DNA from: Austropuccinia psidii
Lineage: Eukaryota > Basidiomycota > Pucciniomycetes > Pucciniales > Sphaerophragmiaceae
Length of the DNA stretch: 64,000 nt
Direction: 5' to 3'
Assembly: GCA_023105745.1 (NCBI GenBank)
Contig: JALGQZ010000003.1
Span: 76,978,696-77,042,695, forward strand
Shown: positions 58,805 to 64,000 of the stretch, piece after piece
How positions within the stretch are numbered: position 1 is the stretch's first letter
Layout of the letters: each line of letters starts with the position of its first letter
Made by a program: the position numbers and the translations under genes
Notes under the pieces: generated by a model
Databases searched by the model: none
The model's input: only the letters and a program-made list of their open reading frames with translations
Told to the model about the DNA's origin: nothing

Positions 58805-60154
58805 CTGCTTGCTAGGGAAGCCTCTTGATGATGACCCAGGCTTGTTCTGAGGTCTCTTGAAGCATTTTTCAATTGGGTGCTTGCCACCACAATAAGTACA
58901 CAACCCCTCTTGAATCCTCCTCTCCTTTTCAGAACCGATTAATTTATTGTCCTTATTGAGGAGAGCAGCATGGGGCTTGTCCTTTGAAGATTGGAATTGC
59001 TTGCCCTTCTTATTCTTCTTCTGGTGAGGCCTCTTTGAAGATGAGTTTTGAGGAGGCCTAGACTGATTGGATCCAATGACTGGAGGCTTCTTCTCTTGAT
59101 TGCCACCCTTTTCTTTTTGCCTCTCATGATATCTTGTGTCTAATTCTAAGGTGACATCCATAAGTTCCTGAAGAGTATCAAAGGTTCCAGGGTGAGAAGC
59201 CAACTGATTCAATAATCTTGATGCCAATCCTCTTCTGTACACATGAATGTAAGCTCTTTCCCCCCAATCTCCAATTCTTGACATTAAGCTTCTGAAATCT
59301 GCTATGTACAAGGAAACATGACCACTTTCCTTCATCCTCAAATTGTCCAACTCTTGTTCAGCTTTCCTGACTTCATTGGGATCACCAAACAGAGTGAATA
59401 ATTGAGATTCAAACAATGGCCAATTATTGAGGAGGTAGGAAGGGTCTTCATTGGAAATATTTGAGAGGTAAGGTTCAATCCATTTGCCAGCTCTACCAGT
59501 GAGAAAAGAAGTTGAGTAGAGAACTTTCTTCCTGTCAGAGAAGAAATTTGCTGGATCATTATGGAAAATTAGTTGACAGGATTGGATAAATCCTCTCAAC
59601 TTATGAGCTTGAGTACCATCAAAAGAATCAGGTGCCTTCATGGATGGAGTCTTGAAAGCAGGGGCTTTGGAATTGTCCCTGGGAGCAACTGCTTGAGTGA
59701 GTTGCCCCATGAATTGAGTCATCTGCTCCATCATCTTGAGGAGACTTGGATCAGTTTGAGAGACAAGAGGTTGACTAGAAAGGGCTAGATTAGAACCCTG
59801 AGGCACCTCTGGAACATTTGCCAAGGCATCTGCCACTTCAGTTTCCCCAGAATCTTCCTCTTCCACAGACTCTTCCCCCTCTTCATCTTCAACTTCCCCT
59901 TGTCTTGCTCTTGCACCTTCAGACATGCCAGGGTAGCCACCCAAAAGGCCAGAGAAAGATCTTGATCTTCTAGATTTCATTCCACCTCTTCTTGAGGGTG
60001 CTGCTCCTTCCATTGGTGGTCCTCTGTCTAAATTTACACTCAGTTGATGAACTGATGGTGTGCGGTCAAGAGGAGCCCTTGCTGTAGGAGTGAGAACAGC
60101 TTGAATTCTTTGGGATCTAGTATTTTTGGCTGGGGGGCTATGCTGAACTGGCAT
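58793..60154 (-). CDS. B1 Gag (453 aa), intact
   Basis: Starts MPVQHSPPAKNTRSQ at 60154, the same start as B2 Gag. The N-terminal third is rich in Ser, Pro, Arg and then Glu (EDEEGEESVEEEDSGE). The capsid-type Gag domain covers about residues 165-330 (FDGTQAHKLRGFIQSCQLIF ... LFGDPNEVRKAEQELDNLRM). A Lys/Gln-rich stretch leads to a zinc knuckle, CTYCGGKHPIEKC (about residue 425), whose spacing CX2CX3HX4C is one residue short of the usual CX2CX4HX4C. The frame ends at TGA 58795-58793, six bases after the slippery heptamer. It forms the virus-like particle core and binds RNA in this family. Confidence 0.92.
   Translation of the reverse strand: MPVQHSPPAKNTRSQRIQAVLTPTARAPLDRTPSVHQLSVNLDRGPPMEGAAPSRRGGMKSRRSRSFSGLLGGYPGMSEGARARQGEVEDEEGEESVEEEDSGETEVADALANVPEVPQGSNLALSSQPLVSQTDPSLLKMMEQMTQFMGQLTQAVAPRDNSKAPAFKTPSMKAPDSFDGTQAHKLRGFIQSCQLIFHNDPANFFSDRKKVLYSTSFLTGRAGKWIEPYLSNISNEDPSYLLNNWPLFESQLFTLFGDPNEVRKAEQELDNLRMKESGHVSLYIADFRSLMSRIGDWGERAYIHVYRRGLASRLLNQLASHPGTFDTLQELMDVTLELDTRYHERQKEKGGNQEKKPPVIGSNQSRPPQNSSSKRPHQKKNKKGKQFQSSKDKPHAALLNKDNKLIGSEKERRIQEGLCTYCGGKHPIEKCFKRPQNKPGSSSRGFPSKQGKA
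58799..58805 (-). promoter_or_regulatory. -1 ribosomal frameshift site linking gag and pro-pol
   Basis: GGGAAAA in the gag frame reads CAG GGA AAA GCC TGA, so the heptamer is G GGA AAA, a match to the X XXY YYZ rule. A -1 slip here leads straight into the protease frame (GGG AAA AGC CTG AGT), which is open across the gag stop. The same bases occur in B3 (1011-1017), but not in the decayed B2 copy (GGTAAAA). A downstream stimulatory structure was not identified. Confidence 0.65.
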
Positions 60155-60815
60155 TTTGAAATAATGAAATAAAACTTGATGGTATTAAGAAGAATAATCA
60201 AATTTGGCCAAATCAATCACAATAAAATCTTGATGAATCTTGAGGAATCAATTCAAATCTTGAGGAATCAAATTCAATCAACAGTCAAATAAATTCAATC
60301 AATCAACAATCAAATCAAATCAAATATCAATAGTCTTGAGGAAATCAATAATCAATCAATATTCAATCAATAATCAATCAATAAGTGTCTTCAATATGAA
60401 ATCAAGTCTTGAGGAATCAATCAATCAGTTCAAAATCTTCAGAAATCAATTCAATATCTTGAGAGTTCAAAGTCAATAAATCCAATAAATCCTGAATCAA
60501 TAACCCAAATGAATCCCAATGAATAATCCAATCAATTAAACCAATCAATAATTCCTAGATAAAACCTGAATAAGAACACAGAAAAAATTTGATTGATAAA
60601 ATAAAATGAGGTGATGAAATGGTCAGCAATGATTAAGAAAAGAAAAGGAATCAATTTTCATAAGAATGAAATGAGTGAGATGAAAAATTGATAAGAGAGA
60701 AAAATCATGATCATTAAGAATCATAAAGTCATTAAGAGATCATAATTTGATGAATGAAAGGAAATGAATATAAATGAATGAAAAGAAAGAATCAAATATG
60801 AGTTAATTAATTTAA
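60155..60815 (-). other. B1 leader
   Basis: 661 nt between the 5' LTR and gag. Element sense starts TTAAATTAATTAACTCATAT, as in B2, then runs as a G- and C-poor series of ATTGATT, TTCAAGA and TTCATTT variants (plus-strand AATCAAT). No TGG directly after the LTR, so the primer is not a canonical tRNA 3' end. No ORF is supported. Confidence 0.65.
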
Positions 60816-61580
60816 TGTCACAGGGGCTCTTCGAAGTGAAGAGGGCCTGGCACTCAGTAAACTGGGACTCACTTATGGAGGGCTCAAAGATAAGACAAGA
60901 ATGGATACACTTAAGAGTGTGAATAATGAATTACTAAAAGAATAAAAATAAGAAAGCAGCAACAAAGAATAAGAGTAAGAAAAAAGAAGAGCCAACCACA
61001 AACAAGTCCAAGTCCACTGTTTCAACCTGTCAGAATGGAAAGAGAAGGGTTAATAAGGATATGGCCACCCAACTCATACTGTACAGGCGAAGAAAGAAAA
61101 GGGGCAAAGACTAACTTAAGATTAAATAAATATAATACCCAAAATATAAGGATAAGAATATTCAGATAATAATAAATCAACTAAATTAGTTAACTGGGGA
61201 AAAGTCCCCAGGGGGGAGGAAGAGGGGCTGGTATATGTGAGAATCACCAGCCCTGATCCAGAGGCAGAGTTTTCATGAGAATAATTGATGATTGAATTGA
61301 GTCTGTCCAATACAGGTCCTGTACAGCTGTACAGAACCTGTACAAGAGGTGTGGTGTATTTGAGTGATCATACAGTTCCATATTGGTGTATTGAAACTGT
61401 ATTGGGTGAATCCAGCCTGTACAGGTATTGACAGGCTGTATTGAGGTACCAAGCGGTATGCATGTTTCAGAATGAAGATTGCTGAAACTGCATGCTGATG
61501 CAGATACTGGATTTGCTGATTTGGGGTGTTTGAGTGGGTGTATGAATGAATACCCTTACCCCTGATGGATGGTTGTTACA
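60816..61580 (-). repeat. B1 5' LTR
   Basis: 765 bp, partner of 51386-52150 with about five substitutions seen. It carries the same CTGTACAGCTGTACAG palindrome (about 61317-61335). Followed on the right by the target duplication aaagg (61581-61585). Confidence 0.92.
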
Positions 61581-61585
61581 AAAGG

Positions 61586-61775
61586 TGTAATTTATTTAGA
61601 CTTGGGAGCTGGTCAAACATTAGTAAATGATTTATCTTTGTTACTTAACCCAGTATTAGTAAATAAACAAATCAATACATTTTCTCAAGGAGTGAAAGTT
61701 TTGCATGAAGGTACTTTGGTATTCAAAGGTGTTCATTTACATCTAGTTTATCATGTACAAAAGGTTCCAGTGAAT
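61586..61775 (+). pseudogene. Ty1/copia protease, second part
   Basis: Direct continuation of the frame broken at 51385: KG-VIYLDLGAGQTLVNDLSLL ... FKGVHLHLVYHVQKVPVN. This is the copia retropepsin region. The catalytic D-S/T-G is DLG here, so the active site is lost. It is cut again at 61775 by the LTR of B4; the preceding five bases are tgaat. Reverse transcriptase and integrase are not in the window. Confidence 0.8.
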
Positions 61776-62538
61776 TGTCACAGGGGCTCTTTTAAGTGAA
61801 GGGGGCCTGGAACTCAGTAAACTTGGACTTACTTATGGAGGGCTCAAGATATGGTAAATGGAAAACACACTTAAGAGTGTAATGAGATGAAATTACTAAA
61901 TAAAGAGATATAAAAAAGCAGCAACCAAAATAATAAGAGTAAGAAAGAAAAGAGCCAACCACAAAAAAGTCCAAGTTCACTGTTTCAACCTGTCAGAATG
62001 GAAAAAGAAGGGTTAATAAGGATATGGCCACCCAACTCATACTGTACAGGAACAGAAAGAAAATTCAAAGACTAACTTAAAATTAAATAAATATAATACC
62101 AAAAATAAGGATAAAAATATTTATAAAATAATAAATCAACTAAATTAATTAGCTTGGAAAAAGTCCTCAGGGGGAGAAAGAGGGGCTGGTATGTGTGAGA
62201 ATCACCAGCCATGATCCAGACAGAATTTTCATGAGAATGATTGATAGTTGAATTGAGTCTGGCCAATACAGGTCCTGTACAGCTTTACAAAACCTTTAGA
62301 AGAGGTGTGGTGGTCTTGAGTGATAATACAGCATCAGGATGGTGTATCCAAATTGTATTGGGTAATTCCAACCCGTACAGAGGTTGACAGGCTGTATTGA
62401 TGAGCCAGACTGTATGCATGTTTCAGAAAGGAAGATTGCTGAAACTTAATGCTGATACACACAGTGGATTTTCTGGTTTTGAGGTGTTTGAGTGGGTGTA
62501 AGTATGAATACCCTTACCCCTGGCTAGTGGTTGTTACA
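61776..62538 (-). repeat. B4 LTR (3' LTR of a second B1-type element)
   Basis: 763 bp aligned end to end with the B1 LTRs but with many substitutions and small gaps, so an older insertion. Element sense starts TGTAACAACC and ends CCTGTGACA. The central palindrome has decayed (CTGTACAGCTTTACAA). It lies 190 bp from the B1 insertion, in the same copia gene. Confidence 0.85.
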
Positions 62539-62845
62539 ATACCCCCCTCTTGAAATTGGTTGGCTCCTGAACAACATAATACCCCAGTACTGTTGAGTGG
62601 CACCTCAATGTCCCCACATTTTTTTCAAAAATTTCATTTTAATTTATCTTTTCCTCCTGATCATTATCCCAAAAATCCAATCCTCTCTTCTCTGTCATAC
62701 TTGAATTAATTTCTCTTCCCCCCTTCCTTTATATTGAGTAAGTCCTTTTCCAACTTTTGAAATATGCTTTTCTTGAATTCAGTCAGTAGCTTATTTTCAT
62801 TTCATGGCCCTGGGTTGTATCCCAAAAAGAATTCCATAAAGCTCA
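62539..62845 (-). other. B4 3' internal end
   Basis: Element-sense polypurine tract AAGAGGGGGGTAT directly before the LTR, then sequence matching B1 52151-52440. The match to B1 suggests that B4 also carried the antisense-gene region further in, but it is cut at 62845 by an A LTR and the rest is outside the window. Confidence 0.75.
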
Positions 62846-63357
62846 TGTGAGCCTTGAGGTATATTTTACATACCCAAATAGGCCACAATTACCTTAAAAA
62901 TAAATTCTGAATTATGCATAACTCATAAGTCATGCATATATCCAAAATTCATCATTTTTGATTTCAGAAAACATGATTAACTTTTTATTGAGTCAGTAAA
63001 TCCATGGATTTAAGACCAGATTTGGATTCTACACAAAACTTCACCTAGGGTAGCTCCATAGAGTGAATAAGCTCAAATTAACTCTTTGAGGTGGTAAAAT
63101 GGAAAATACTTGAATACCACATCATCAATACCACATAAAAGATCCGTGAAAACTTTTGTTTTTCTCTCTTTCACGTCAAAATAATGGAAATGTGAGAAAT
63201 CCCATGTTACATATACACTAAGAGCAGTGTTATGCATGTTTTGGGCACTTAATATTATGGTATTTTTACATGCACTTTTGGTACACCCATAGTGGATATC
63301 TCACTTGAAGCTTAAAATTCTATTTTGATGTAAAAAATAGGCAAGGGGGACAAAAGA
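62846..63357 (+). repeat. A-family LTR (A3), 5' part
   Basis: 512 bp matching the start of the A1 LTR (TGTGAGCCTTGAGG...AGGCAAGGGGGACAAAAGA). Preceding five bases: gctca. Interrupted at 63357 by a C-type LTR; the rest lies beyond the window. Confidence 0.85.
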
Positions 63358-64000
63358 TATGAGCCTTTGAGATATGACCACATACCCAATAAGGTCACAA
63401 AAAAGACTAAGAATAATTATACCTTTAATATAATTATATTAAAATTACTTAGAATAATTATACATTAAAAATAATTACTTAAATATACAAAAAACACCAT
63501 AAATTGGTACAAAAATTGGTTTAACTTAAAAACCAATGAATCAACCTGTAAAATAAATTATACCATTGTATTCCTCATGGAAAAATACACATATACCATT
63601 TTTGTGGCATATCTGTAAAGTCAATATTTAATGAATTATAAGGTATAATACCTTATAAAAACCAGAAAACCTTATTTATCTCAGGAACTAATGAAACAAC
63701 ATGTGAATTAAATTGTACCAGTGGATTCCCCACGAAACTCTACACATAAAACAATTAATAAGCTAATTTCCAAAGTCAATACTTAAGGAATTAACCTGAA
63801 TATATGCACTTTTTTGGTCAATGCATATATTCAAGGATCATAGCTAATATCTCCTAAACTATACATGATAGAATGATGAACCAAAAATAAAGTTACCACT
63901 TAATTACTGTAAGAACACAGATATGAACTTTATTTTACAAATTATAAACAAGGTTAAAACCTATGATGAAATATTGATAAAAATCAACAGAGCTGTTGAC
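63358..64000 (+). repeat. C-family LTR, 5' part, running off the window
   Basis: Starts TATGAGCCTTTGAGATATGACC (the family start TGTGAGCC with a G-to-A change at base 2) and matches the reverse complement of C's LTRs (24153 back to about 23510). Inserted in A3; preceding five bases aaaga. It continues past 64000, so full element or solo LTR cannot be told. Confidence 0.85.

Larger units (their letters stand above)
51386..61580 (-). mobile_element. Element B1: full-length chromovirus with an antisense gene
   Basis: 10,195 bp with target duplication aaagg (51381-51385 and 61581-61585), inserted in a copia protease gene. LTRs of 765 bp each differ by eye at about five positions (under 1%). On the minus strand: leader, gag, a -1 slippery site, pro-pol, two 3' modules and the polypurine tract AAGAGGGGGATAC directly before the LTR TGTAAC. 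Between the modules and that tract lies about 2 kb with a two-exon gene on the plus strand. Pol has a nonsense codon and a frameshift with deletion, so this copy is not autonomous. Confidence 0.92.

Overview
The window looks like a nuclear segment of a rust fungus (Pucciniales). By recollection only, with no search possible, Austropuccinia psidii fits best: the sequence is AT-rich, introns are 50-94 nt, and the Gag-Pol proteins and one antisense protein resemble 'hypothetical proteins' I recall from that transposon-bloated genome. By eye, about 90% of the window is LTR retrotransposon. No tRNA, rRNA, CRISPR or bacterial-type feature was seen.

Two Ty3/gypsy superfamilies dominate. Family A (with its relative C) has very long LTRs (about 1.9-2.2 kb, TGTGAGCC...CTTACA) and a single gag-pol ORF of about 1,900 codons. 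Family B is a chromovirus with separate gag and pro-pol frames and LTRs of 0.76-1.55 kb. There are also two 463-464 bp TRIM elements and a broken Ty1/copia element.

Layout. 1-34590 is a nest: a B fragment (B3, minus, 1-1366) is cut by an A element (A0, 1367-4301), which is cut by a B element (B2, 4302-33871). B2 carries two TRIMs (6142-6604, 10567-11030) and a C element (11119-30066, minus), and C is split by an intact A element (A2, 11347-22353). A partial C-type LTR (33872-34590) and 331 bp of unassigned sequence follow. A second intact A element (A1, 34922-45290) has target duplication gtcac and LTRs that differ at about two positions. 45296-50463 is low-copy host-like DNA holding the only ordinary gene seen: a three-exon gene (47913-48585) for a secreted protein made of two copies of a six-cysteine module. 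From 50464 a copia gag-protease remnant is split by a full B element (B1, 51386-61580, minus, target duplication aaagg), then by another B LTR (B4, 61776), itself cut by an A LTR (62846) and a C LTR (63358, running off the end).

How the parts work and what is unusual. A1 and A2 each have an upstream exon that splices, in the same phase, into a reading frame overlapping the start of gag-pol. The spliced protein is better conserved between A1 and A2 than the overlapping Gag-Pol residues, and the gag-pol start codon lies inside the intron, so splicing would choose between two products. B1 carries, between pol and its 3' LTR and on the opposite strand, a two-exon gene whose N-terminal region has exactly the cysteine spacing of a fungal Zn(II)2Cys6 cluster, preceded by an isolated GC-rich block of CGG/CCG dyads. 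B1 gag and pro-pol are linked by a perfect -1 slippery heptamer. These three, and the secreted tandem-module protein, are the observations most worth following.
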